Source of the DNA: Muricea muricata
Lineage: Eukaryota > Cnidaria > Anthozoa > Malacalcyonacea > Plexauridae
Direction of reading: 5' to 3'
DNA: 64,000 nucleotides
Assembly: GCA_963855995.1 (NCBI GenBank)
Contig: OY979729.1
Coordinates: 12,316,276-12,380,275 of the forward strand
Shown: positions 10,501 to 18,800 of the stretch, piece after piece
How the letters are laid out: every line of letters begins with the position of its first letter
How positions within the stretch are numbered: the stretch's first letter is position 1
Notes under the pieces: model-generated
Told to the model about the DNA's origin: nothing
Databases searched by the model: none
Seen by the model: the letters and a program-made list of their open reading frames with translations, nothing else
Program-made: the position numbers and the translations under genes

Positions 10501-13482
10501 CATTTGCTAACCGCACTGGCCCCTGGTTGGCGTTCTCCTTTGTAGTTCTCAACCTTGTTAATACCTTCTTGAAGAGATGAATTAAAACACAAATGCAATG
10601 AATTATTTTGGCAAGGAACAATACTTGTACAGTATATATTTAGAAGGATAGTACGAGGGATAGGTTTGGACACTATGGGTCAGGGAGTATTATCATTTCA
10701 CCTCAACTATTATCCGAATTTGATATTGGCTTCATTTCTTCTCAGTGCCATCAGGTGCTCCAGCGGATGTTTCAATTCCCACTTTCAACGAGACTTCTAT
10801 AACCGTGGCGTGGAGAAGTCCGAGTGAAAATGAAATAAATGGAATACTAAGATCGTACCAAGTCGAAATTTACAAACATCTTGATAGTGGTTATCTTAAG
10901 TTAGTTTCAAATAAGACATTGCCTGACACAGTTCTGTCATGGACGTTTGACAAGTTAACGAAAAAAACCGAATATATTATTGAAGTAAAAGCTGGGACTA
11001 TTGTTGGACTCGGTCCGGCCAGTGTTGTACATCAAAAGACATCTGGGGATGGTAAGAGATAATTTGGGTTATTAAAATGGAGTTAGTTTTCATGCACCTA
11101 CCTACCACACTACGTAACTAACGACGAGTTATCACTTGTTTCCATCCACCAAACTGGCGTAATGCTATTCTATTCGACTTAGCATCACCTGTAATACCTT
11201 TGCTTTCTTTTCGTTCGTATTAAATTGAATAACGTGAGCTTAGAAGGAGGAAGCAAATTCTGACTTAAACATCAAGAATTTCATATTTTGTATTCCGTAT
11301 TCACAGTGATGTTTATCATCAAATCATTTCTTTCTTTCAGCGGATGTAACGTTGGTAAAAAGGTCCAACAAGACATGTAAGTGCGATGAAGAGATTAAAA
11401 ACGGTTGGAAAATATTCTGCGTTTAAAACATTTCCTTTCTATAAACTTTCAGATCTTACCTTGGCTAAAGCAGGCATTGCAGCTGGAGGTTTGAGTTTAA
11501 TGGCAGTTATTGGTTTTTGTCTCTTTGTTTCATTGTTAATAACTGGTCATGTACCTTACACAAGGTAAGAGTCTTCCTCAAGTCTTATGAACATAGGACT
11601 CTCGCCTATGCTTTATGTTAAATGGATTAAGGGGAGACAAATTTAGTCGTAAATGTCGTGAATATATCAAAGTGACCGATGTGTGATAGAGTATGTACGC
11701 TGATCAACACTTAATGTGACTAATTTGAATACAGTTCGCAAAAGAAAAGATTGATCCAGACTGTATCACATCGTCGAGAATGATTTTGCTACGACAATTA
11801 GGACCAATTGGAATCTAGGCTTTATGATTGTGTGAGACTTCACTCAATGTCAGACAATTTCGACTTCTCTTTGTAGTCACCATTAAAACATTTCTTTTAC
11901 TTTAAAAGTTAATTTCTCATATATTTGCACAAATCCATCCACATTGATGCTAAATCTTAAATCTTTATTTTGTCAGTCCTTGGAGAAAACGTCAACGAGA
12001 CTTATGGAGGGAAAAAGTAAGAAAACAACAAGAAGAAAGAGCGAGACGATTAAGGTTTGATTTATTTTTACGATTTATAAACCATCATGGAGTGTGATTA
12101 ATGTTGCATAATTATGTGCTTTCTGTAGTGACTCGCAAGAATCTGACTTTAACTCAAGTAATTCTAGCGACGGAAGTGGAACTAGTGACGAAGACTCAGG
12201 TACGTGGTTAGATTACACTTCTGAGAGCGATTGTTTAGAAGCAGCTTAGCTCAACTCTGGGTTAACTCATTTGTAAACTTGAAAATATTTTTCATAAACC
12301 TTGCCTGGATCGACTGGAGAAATATGTCGATTTATTTCTGAGAAATATGTAAATTTTTCGAGAAATATGTAAATTGGTCGAATAATTTCTGAGAAATATG
12401 TAAATTTTTCAGATGTCCGTCGGAGAAAGAACAAGAAAAAACAGAAACAAAAATCGAAAAAGAAAAAAACATCTAAGGGGAAAAGCGGGACGAAAAGGGA
12501 TTTGTACGAGGATAGCTTTTCGGAATCCATAGATGATCCTAGTGATCCATCAATGTCTTTGCCCAATCCGCAGCCAGAGGAAATATATGGCCAAGTATTA
12601 CTTAACGCTTATGCGAAAAGTGCGATGGATATCTATGGTGGGAGCATCTACAGCACTCGACCGCAGAATATATATGGATCCGTTCTCCGACCGGAGAATA
12701 TATATGGCAATCCATCTGTTCTCCGACTGGAAAATATATCACGAGAGAACAGTATCCGGCCGGGCCCATCTAATATTCTCCTGCCGCAAAACGTAAATGG
12801 CAATCCATCTGTGGGTAACATTCTCGCACAGGAAAGTATATACGGGAACCCATCCGTCGGTAACATTGTCGGACCGGAGAACATAACTCCGGGAAACAGC
12901 ATCCGATCGGAAAAATCTGTTGGTAACGTTCTCATGCCGGGAAACATATGTGGCAATCCATCCGTGGGTAACATTCTCGCACCGGAAAATATATACGGCA
13001 ATCCATCCATGGGTAACATTCTCGCACCAGAAAATATATACGGCAATCCATCCGTGGGTAACATGCTCGCACCGGAGAATATATACGGCAATCCATCCGT
13101 GGGTAACATTCTCGCACCGGAAAATATATACGGCAATCCATCCGTGGGTAACATTCTCGCACCGGAAAATATATACGGCAATCCATCCGTGGGTAACATT
13201 CTCGCACCGGAAAATATATACGGCAATCCATCTGTGGGTAACATTCTCGTGCCGGAAAACATATACGGCAATCCATCCGTGGGTAACATTCTCGCACAGG
13301 AAAACATATACGGCAATCCATCCGTGGGTAACATTCTCGCACAGGAAAACATATACGGGACTAGTTGCCCACAGGAGAATATCTACGGTGAAATTTATGG
13401 AGCAACTGTAAATACCCTAAGTGTCCACAACTATCCCGGAGCTGTGACAGCAGTGAATCTATATGGCACTTCACATTGTTGA
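629..13482 (+). CDS. Large modular transmembrane receptor: 2x ILEI-like, 10x FN3, F5/8C, TM, YGNP-repeat tail (5' partial)
   Basis: Twenty-one exons join in one frame: 629-778, 1174-1503, 1868-2155, 3164-3319, 3458-3775, 3971-4261, 4349-4645, 4744-5034, 5371-5670, 6232-6522, 6842-7146, 8314-8455, 8666-8959, 9427-9726, 9980-10279, 10746-11051, 11341-11376, 11453-11564, 11977-12054, 12129-12199, 12413-13482. They give 1,908 residues before TGA. The first exon begins after an acceptor in phase 1, so the start codon and any signal peptide lie upstream of the window. FN3 and discoidin domains are usual in adhesion receptors, and ILEI domains occur in FAM3 proteins and in TMEM2/CEMIP. The topology inferred is type I: long ectodomain, one helix, long cytoplasmic tail. 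Every junction has AG at the acceptor and GT at the donor except one GC donor. I do not recognise a named orthologue. The role (adhesion or signalling) is inferred from domains only. Confidence 0.88.
779..1173 (+). other. Intron with GC donor, holding a TTGTTGACAA-type repeat
   Basis: The donor is GCAAGT and the acceptor is a pyrimidine-rich tract ending TTTTAG. Positions about 880-1060 hold a repeat rich in CTTGTTGAC and CAACTTG words. An inverted relative occurs in the intron at about 6,545-6,785, where CTTGCGACAGCTTGTTGACG is shared in reverse complement. Confidence 0.6.
1868..2155 (+). other. FN3 domain 1
   Basis: A single phase 1-1 exon between the two ILEI-like domains. It starts with the APSGPPSDV linker that heads most FN3 exons in this gene, then the core Trp (LKLTWSRP), the YNLCI strand, and LQPLTEYFITIQA, which matches the FN3 L-x-P-x-T-x-Y motif. 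Confidence 0.88.
2431..2936. mobile_element. Foldback (MITE-like) element in the intron after FN3-1
   Basis: Positions 2431-2607 and 2759-2936 are inverted copies with few mismatches, around a spacer of about 150 bp. Both arms include the words CTAACCAGTGACGTCATACTG and TTCGAGATATTCAATTTTAT in opposite orientation. The short frames within the arms are mirror images and not coding. No transposase is present. The superfamily is unknown and no target duplication was established. Confidence 0.8.
3164..3775 (+). other. ILEI/FAM3-like domain 2 (two exons)
   Basis: Exon 3164-3319 runs from GASRINVKL to ILDARTG. Exon 3458-3775 continues EKIQQISFNTFEDPDSGTKM, then a DKVIIMMVVYH strand and SNALICLKGTG. 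The intron sits in phase 1 right after the conserved TG, as in the first ILEI-like domain. FDTY/FNTFED followed by a short helix and a hydrophobic I-V-L strand is typical of ILEI domains. Compared with copy 1 the Trp of ESWALLGYKG is replaced (SNALICLKG), so the two copies are well diverged. The domain ends with PK, exactly where the next FN3 exon joins. Confidence 0.72.
5157..5320. mobile_element. Small foldback repeat with CAGTRAAAMC ends
   Basis: In the intron after FN3-4. The left end reads CAGTGAAACCCCGCGTATAA and the right end, reverse complemented, reads CAGTAAAAACCACCAGTATA. Both run into AAGAACAG. This resembles mariner-like MITE termini, but a TA duplication is not clear on both sides. 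Confidence 0.5.
5671..6231 (+). other. Intron between FN3-5 and FN3-6; nothing recognised
   Basis: 561 bp with a GT donor and a TTTTGTTACAG acceptor. I see no RNA gene, long reading frame or strong repeat in it. Confidence 0.7.
6523..6841 (+). repeat. Intron with TTGTTGACAA-type repeat, inverted relative of that at 880-1060
   Basis: The intron between FN3-6 and the F5/8C domain is filled by AACTTG/CAAGTT-rich sequence. It shares an approximately 60-bp stretch, in reverse complement, with the intron inside ILEI domain 1 (the ATATCAGGATG and GACAGCTTGTTGACG words). Confidence 0.6.
7449..7527. mobile_element. Short hairpin repeat (GGCTGTATRTGACATACATCC)
   Basis: The two halves, about 7453-7482 and 7490-7523, are inverted copies around GACGCTGCGCGTC. 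The sequence style is that of abundant short MITEs. The small frame across it is not a gene. Confidence 0.65.
7788..8200. mobile_element. Foldback MITE with long arms
   Basis: Arms of about 190 bp meet near 7,990, with GACGATTTGCATGTTAGACT at the left end and its complement at the right. The inner arms (CGCGAGGAAAAAGTTACCAC) are perfect inverted copies. In the inverted gene copy the flanks run directly together (near 62,755-62,790), which gives an empty site and supports insertion here. Confidence 0.8.
8998..9372. repeat. Intronic inverted repeat with tRNA-like words
   Basis: Between FN3-7 and FN3-8. The ends share ATTCACATGTCGAAATT and its inverse (CATGTCGAAATT / AATTTCGACATGTG). Inner words GTTCAGATTTGACTTCC and GGAAGTCAAATCTGAAC are also inverted. 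On the - strand, AGGTTCGATTGC resembles a Pol III B box. The inverted gene copy retains the same element at about 61,685-62,035, so it predates the duplication. Confidence 0.65.
10280..10745 (+). other. Intron between FN3-9 and FN3-10; nothing recognised
   Basis: 466 bp, GT donor and TTCTTCTCAG acceptor. Position about 10,350 is where homology with the inverted copy stops, so it marks one edge of the deletion in that copy. Confidence 0.7.
11341..11564 (+). other. Membrane-proximal linker and transmembrane exons
   Basis: Exon 11341-11376 (36 nt) encodes a short polar linker ending SNKT. Exon 11453-11564 encodes TLAKAGIAAGG, then LSLMAVIGFCLFVSLLITG, about 22-25 hydrophobic residues with a small-residue GxxxG-like start, followed by HVPYTR. 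A single helix with the basic segment after it puts the long C-terminal part in the cytoplasm. Confidence 0.87.
11977..12199 (+). other. Juxtamembrane cytoplasmic exons: basic, then acidic-serine
   Basis: Exon 11977-12054 is strongly basic (PWRKRQRDLWREKVRK) and likely helical. Exon 12129-12199 is serine and acid rich (SDSQESDFNSSNSSDG), a pattern often phosphorylated by casein kinase 2; that is an inference. Phases 2-2 and 2-1 differ from the phase 1 ectodomain exons. Confidence 0.8.
12413..13482 (+). other. Cytoplasmic tail exon with ENIYGNPSVGNILAP tandem repeat
   Basis: This 1,070-nt terminal exon starts with a lysine-rich block (about 12,419-12,500), then an acidic segment, then tyrosine motifs. 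Eight exact-length 45-nt units lie at 12985-13344 with consensus ENIYGNPSVGNILAP. Two further YGNP motifs precede them, and degenerate units with Tyr replaced by Cys (about 12,945) or Asn (about 12,795) show decay. IYG also occurs in other contexts (EEIYGQV, DIYGGSIY, ENIYGTS, ENIYGEIYG). YGNP fits the Grb2-SH2 consensus pYxNx. Long frames on both strands across the block arise from the 45-nt periodicity, and only this frame continues from the spliced receptor. Confidence 0.9.
12985..13344 (+). repeat. Coding minisatellite, 8 x 45 bp
   Basis: Eight near-identical 45-bp units start at 12985, 13030, 13075, 13120, 13165, 13210, 13255 and 13300. Most differences are single bases, several silent (GAA/GAG, AAT/AAC, TCC/TCT). 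The near-identity at DNA level indicates recent expansion or homogenisation. Confidence 0.95.
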
Positions 13483-13535
13483 TTGTGGTCAATCACATAA
13501 TCTATCCATATTTAAAAAATTCTGAGAAAACATAT

Positions 13536-13541
13536 AATAAA
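13536..13541 (+). promoter_or_regulatory. Polyadenylation signal AATAAA of the receptor gene
   Basis: AATAAA lies 54 bp after the stop codon, the nearest canonical signal downstream of the tail exon. Confidence 0.6.
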
Positions 13542-14465
13542 CGACTGCTGTGAAAACTAATGAAAAACTTTAACACTAAATGTTGATTTGTAGTTTATTA
13601 TTATTCATCTGAATCTCCAACTTCGTTCCCAGGGCGCAATGTCTGCTCGCGGCTAAAGATTGATCTCTAAATTGGGAAGGAAACCAAAGGCACGACAGAA
13701 TATGACACAGGTTCGACTGTGACTCGATAGTTGTTGGATGTCAAAGCAAAAATATTGTCCTTGTCAATGGATCACACACATTCCATACGTTCATAACTTG
13801 AATCAGAATGGCACTCATATCTCAGAAATTTATCGACATTTGCCTATAATAGTTTCAAGCTAGCAATTGCATTGTTATTTATAGTATCCCCCATCTGGGT
13901 ATTTAAGTTTTAACTTTTTTTACTCAACAATCCTGGAGATTACTATTACTAGTATGAGTTTCAGAAGTGCTCACATTTTTTGCGTGAACATCGACAGTCA
14001 GTGAACTTACATGTAACAAGACGCCTGCTAAGGCGTTCACTCCGCCTGCCAAACGAAAATGGGCACAAGGCCAGGCAGGGCTGTAACTAGAGAGTTCATT
14101 GGGGGTGGGGTACATTCACTTATTTCTGTTCTGTCCAACTAATTCCTTTTTAAATCAATTATTATTACGGTACCTTCCAAGGCATTTTAAGACATTGCTA
14201 GCACATCTTATGCAATCACTAAGATAACCAAAAATCAATGTCTGAGTGACCTGCCAGGCACTCTGTCCAGAGTCCTAGTAGGATTGCATTTTTTAGAATT
14301 TAATTTAGATTAAAGACTTTAATAGTGCATATGTTAAACAAGATTCTTTTGCCATAATGCCACCAACAAATAGCTGTTTTATTTTGCAAGTAAAGAAAAT
14401 TTTACTAAAAGTGTATACAATACATCAGTCTATTAAATCCATCAATTTATTAAATCTATTCTGTA
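13542..14465. other. Intergenic region downstream of the receptor
   Basis: No gene seen. Positions up to about 14,010 are shared with the inverted copy (59,283-59,760). Homology stops at the word TTACATGTAA, where the 7-kb palindrome is attached on the right side. Confidence 0.6.
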
Positions 14466-14472
14466 GCACACT

Positions 14473-15252
14473 GCCTGAAGTCTCCACGATATAATTTGTT
14501 GGGAAAATGTTGGCTAGCCTTTTGATATATTGACCAGCTTTGAATTAGATATTTGATGTGTTGATAAGGTGTCAGGTAAATATTTGGCATGTTTATAAAA
14601 TGTTGGTAAGGATTTTGACTAGTTGACAAGTTTTCGAGCAGACTTTTGACATGTTGATAAGATCTGAGTTAGTCTTTTGATATGTGGACAAGCTTTGAAA
14701 TGGACTTTTGACATGTTGATATGCTCCTAGTTAGATTTTTGGCATGTTGACAAGATGTCGGTTAGGTTTTTGGCTTGTTGACAAGATGTCAGTAAGGCTT
14801 TTGGCTTGTTGAAAAGATGTTGGTTAGGCTTTTGGCTTGTTGACAAGATGCCGGTAAGGCTTTTGGCTTGTTGACAAGATGTCGGTTAGACTTTGACCTG
14901 TACATGCCCACAAGTTGTCAGTTAGACTTTCGACATGCTGACAAAGTATTTACTTCCAGAAAGCTTCAGGTGTCAGTTAAAACAATTTTGTTCTTTTTTT
15001 TATTTTGCATTTTTGAGTTTTTTTCTTGCTATTTTAATAATTATAGCAACAATCTTTACAGTAATCGACTTAAAAGTATTTCTGTGATCTGTATTTTCTG
15101 TGATATCCAATTTGAAATCCTTTCTCTGAGTCAACTATTCAACGTGACGTTCTAACAAAACAAGTATTAAAATCGCTCATAAAAACAACAAAAATTAAAA
15201 ATTAGACTAAGCTATTAAGTCTGAAGTCTCCACGATATAATTTGTTGGGAAC
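14473..15252. repeat. 32-bp minisatellite flanked by a 30-bp direct repeat
   Basis: From about 14,515 to 14,950 a degenerate unit recurs about a dozen times (GACAAGATGTCGGTTAGGCT then TTTGGCTTGTT). The same 30-bp sequence, beginning CTGAAGTCTCCACGATATAA, occurs in direct orientation at 14,473 and 15,222. Between the minisatellite and the second copy there is only AT-rich sequence, and the short frame there is not convincing. Confidence 0.8.
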
Positions 15253-15386
15253 TTTAGACTAACATATGTATTTCTGGAATTCTCTTACCTTTTATTTGCC
15301 GTTTTAAAACATTTCTGGAGCAATTTTTTGATAAAGAACCTTCCTGTCCCTTTTTGTTGACTATTACATGTTAAAAATTGTGTTTT

Positions 15387-15718
15387 GTATGTAGATATTT
15401 CAGTAGAATTTGCGTTTGATTCTTGTGTAGAAATTTCTAAATTTCCTTAAAAGTAGGAATACAACAGAAAATGACGAAAGCACGCTCTCATCGCTCCTCG
15501 GTAAAGTTTCGCGGTGGAATTTGTCGTTTTAAAACATTTTGCATGAGAATTTTTGCACGTAAAACCTTCTTGCGGTTTAGATGTTCTAGCATACATGTTA
15601 AAATGCGTGTTTTGTTGACATATTCCGCTGGAAATTGAGTTTAAACGACGTGTTTAGGTCGGCTCACGCGGCTTGTGCCCAGCGGTATCACCCATTAGCG
15701 GCGGCACCGACTTCTGAC
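15387..15718 (+). repeat. Dispersed repeat, direct copy of 51,835-52,162
   Basis: Both copies share GTATGTAGATATTTCAGTAG at the start, a CCTTCTTGCGGTTTAGATG core and the ACCGACTTCTGAC end, with scattered changes. No coding frame is conserved across them. Confidence 0.85.
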
Positions 15719-15792
15719 CACAGATTACTATTGTGCCAGATGTCTATCTTCGCCAAATATCTGTTACCATTTTTTGACATGCTTACGCGAGC

Positions 15793-15883
15793 TGACCACT
15801 GAGCTTTATTACATCTGGAGAAAGCACGCGCCGCCATCTTTGAAGCCATTTTAATGGCGGCGATTTGCAAAATTGGTTCCCGA
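15793..15883 (-). repeat. Terminal-type repeat (CCAGATGTAATAAAGCTCAG)
   Basis: The reverse complement of this stretch forms the spacer of the adjacent palindrome (about 18,717-18,796). A related motif, CCAGATGTAATAGAACTCAA, marks both outer ends of the palindrome. It behaves like the terminal sequence of one transposon family. Confidence 0.65.
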
Positions 15884-18800
15884 TCATTGAGTTCTATTAT
15901 ATCTGGAGAGAGCACGCCAATCTCTGTACAGTCAAACAGTTGAAGCCAAAAACATGGCGGATTTCTGACGAATCATCACGCCATTTGACGCCATCTCACG
16001 CCATTTGACGCCATATCTATGGCAACGGCTAAAGGTAGTAACCGCTAGCCAGGCTCAGTTTTGAGCCCGCGGCAGTTTTCACACCCCCCTGGATGTGATG
16101 TTGATCTTTTTCGCAGTAAATTTTGTTTTTGTCAATGAGAATGATTTTGATGAATTTTTTGGGACTATTTGGAGTTTTGTATTTTAATAACAGGTATTTG
16201 AAAATTAGAGTTTCCTTCTTTTAATTTTATTTTTTCAATTTTCATGTTCAATGTTATTCTATATAAAATTTGTAAGTCTGAAATTACATAAAATTTGTAA
16301 GCTTGACGCCTGAATATACTCTACAGTCTTACATTGAATGTACAGATTTATGCTACATGAAAGGCTACTAATCCCGTTGTACAAGTGCGCAAAGTTTTCT
16401 AATGTTTTGTGGGAAGTCCCAGTGCATGGAATCCTATTTTCCCAGCAAAAATATGCAATTCCCAGCTCCCAGTTTACCTTTTCACAGGGTTGGATATAAG
16501 AGCATTTTTCAAAAATGTAATTTTCTTATTTCTTATATTAATATAAGAACATTTTTTGTAATATAAGAACATTTTCAAAAACCTTGCCATCCAAAATCAA
16601 AAACCTACAAGCTGGTTGCATTACTCCATTAGGTACAATGGGCTTTCAATGTTATAAAAATAGTTATTACTGCAGTATTGACACAACTCTTATTTGTATA
16701 TCTTATTTTAAAGATGATTCTCAAATAGTGGAGGTTTACAACCTTGAAGTAAAATAATTAATGAGAATAATATAAGAAAATGTAAGAACATTTTTGCCTC
16801 CACAAAAATTTTTCTTATATAATATAAGAACATACAAGAACAACTAATATAAGAACATTTGCCAACCCTGCTTTTTGAGGACCCTCTAAAAATCTCATAT
16901 TTCTGCCAAATTAGCTCTTATATTCAGGTACATTGACACACAGTTTGTAAAATTAACCACCCTGTATGCAATCAGAAAGTAGAATACATAGAAGTTTATT
17001 TAGACATAAAAGTGTATATCTTCTCTACACTGGCACAAATTGACACATATGTCTGCAAAAAACACATCTCACCTTGATTTGTGGGTCCTATGCCTTTTTA
17101 AGGAAGGGGAGTCAAAGTCATCATTTTCCTAATGCAATTTTCTACTGATTTCAATGAATCCTATGTCCAACCACCATCCCCTGGGTGGTGCCAATGTGTA
17201 TCATCTCACATCCTTTTTTGTCAAAGTTATGTTTTGTTTCTAGTGAACACTGTAAATTTGACACCTGGTTTGTACAGACTCTTACCTGTTGTTTTTGTAT
17301 TCTAGGGGAATGTCAAAAATACATGCAAAATGTGTCTTGAAGGTAGCATTTATGGAAGAAATTGAAGATAGCATTAATGCAAGACTAATTTTGGACTTTT
17401 TTAATTTGCCTTTTTACATGTATGATTACTAACTTAACATTAACAATGTAACTTTAAGAATAGAAGTGACTACTGTATAATATAGAATTTGACATTTTAT
17501 TAAAACATTCATCATATCATAGATATGACATGATAAAATTTCTGTCTCTGTTGTTTTACATGTGTATGCTTTATGCCATGTTGAGGTGAGGTTCTTACAG
17601 TAGATAGGTCCTACAAAATAAGAAAACATTAACAAGTATATTAGTATATTGTAGTACATTTTTGCCTTTACAACAGAAGGATACACAAAGAAAAGCAAAT
17701 GCCTTTATTCTATAAGGGTGAAACTATCAAGGACTCTCTTAAATATTGATAAGTCAATGATATTTACAATTATAATTACACAATTTTATTTTTACAGAGT
17801 GACCCCATTCAGTACTGGGCCCCTGTATTTGGTCTTGAAATGTCTAATTTTCTGTGCACATGCAATCAACTATTGTATCTTTAAAAGGCATCAATGGCTA
17901 ATACAAAACTTAACAATGAAAACATGCAGTTTTCTGGACCCTGTCACTTTTAAATTTCTTCTGTTTGTTAATATAAAGTGTGAGTTACCTTGGTGCAGTT
18001 GGAAAACAAAACCTCTTATGCCATGTCCTGGATATTTTCCCTTTTCTGTAGCTGACTTTTTTCTTAGGTAATGGGTTTGCACATACTGGCAGGTACAACC
18101 CTAAAACAAAGCGAGTGTGTACTTTGTTTAAATCTTCTGGTAGTATCTACTTTCTACATAAGCAGCTTAGCCGAAAAGAGTTGCATAAAGATGCCGCTGA
18201 GTGCTGGAAAGTCTCGCTAACATATGCAAGTAATGCAACAGCCTTCACTCTTCAGCAAAACAAAGCGAAGTTACCAATAAAAATACAATGCTCAGAAGAA
18301 GAAAACCTATGTCAATAACCTTTAACCGTTTGTATATAAGATCTAACGGTTTGTGCGATCTAAAAACACTTTATTATCAAACAGGACAAACATCGAAGCG
18401 TGTTGCCGTGTCTGTATTAATTGTACGCAAAACACAAAGTGTATGTTGTGTGAAACATACCTGAAAGAGGAATTCCCCAGCATTTATAGTAGATTCTTGC
18501 TCCGACAAGTAAGGCAAGCACCTTTTTTCACCGTTCAGCAAATGTAGTATAAAAATATATTCAAAGAAATCAAAATATTTTAAGATTATTTCCTTTTTCT
18601 CGCTATCTCGTAAACAATTTTTTGTTAAAAACCAGGGGGGCGAAGAGCTTTGTTGGACGTATAGCATCGCATTTTGGGTCAGTGGTAGCTACCTGTAGCC
18701 GGGAACCAATCGGGAACCAATTTTGCAAATCGCCGCCATTAAAATGGCTTCAAAGATGGCGGCGCGTGCTTTCTCCAGATGTAATAAAGCTCAGTGTTCC

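Larger units (their letters stand above)
8666..11051 (+). other. FN3 domains 7-10 (four phase 1-1 exons)
   Basis: The exons are 8666-8959, 9427-9726, 9980-10279 and 10746-11051. Core Trp motifs are LQVAWQPS, IRLHWSKV, LEITWSPP and ITVAWRSP. Each has the NGI/NGH turn and an L-K/Q-P-[YF] or LTKKTEY pattern before the last strands. Domain 10 is the membrane-proximal one and is absent from the inverted copy. Domain 7 opens with AVTPDSISV rather than APSGPP. Confidence 0.87.

Noticed and set aside
12985..13344. CRISPR-like regular repeat
   Set aside because: The repeats are contiguous without spacers, encode protein in the receptor frame, and the genome is eukaryotic.
12985..13344. ITIM/ITAM motifs in the tail
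   Set aside because: The contexts are N-I-Y-G-N-P; position +3 is Pro, so they do not fit the [ILVS]xYxx[ILV] pattern. The pYxNx match is better.
12648..13352. Long open frames on the opposite strand and in a second frame across the tail repeat (234, 163 and 136 aa)
   Set aside because: They exist because the 45-bp unit is a multiple of three and free of stops in several frames. Only one frame continues from the spliced receptor and ends with a normal stop and poly-A signal.
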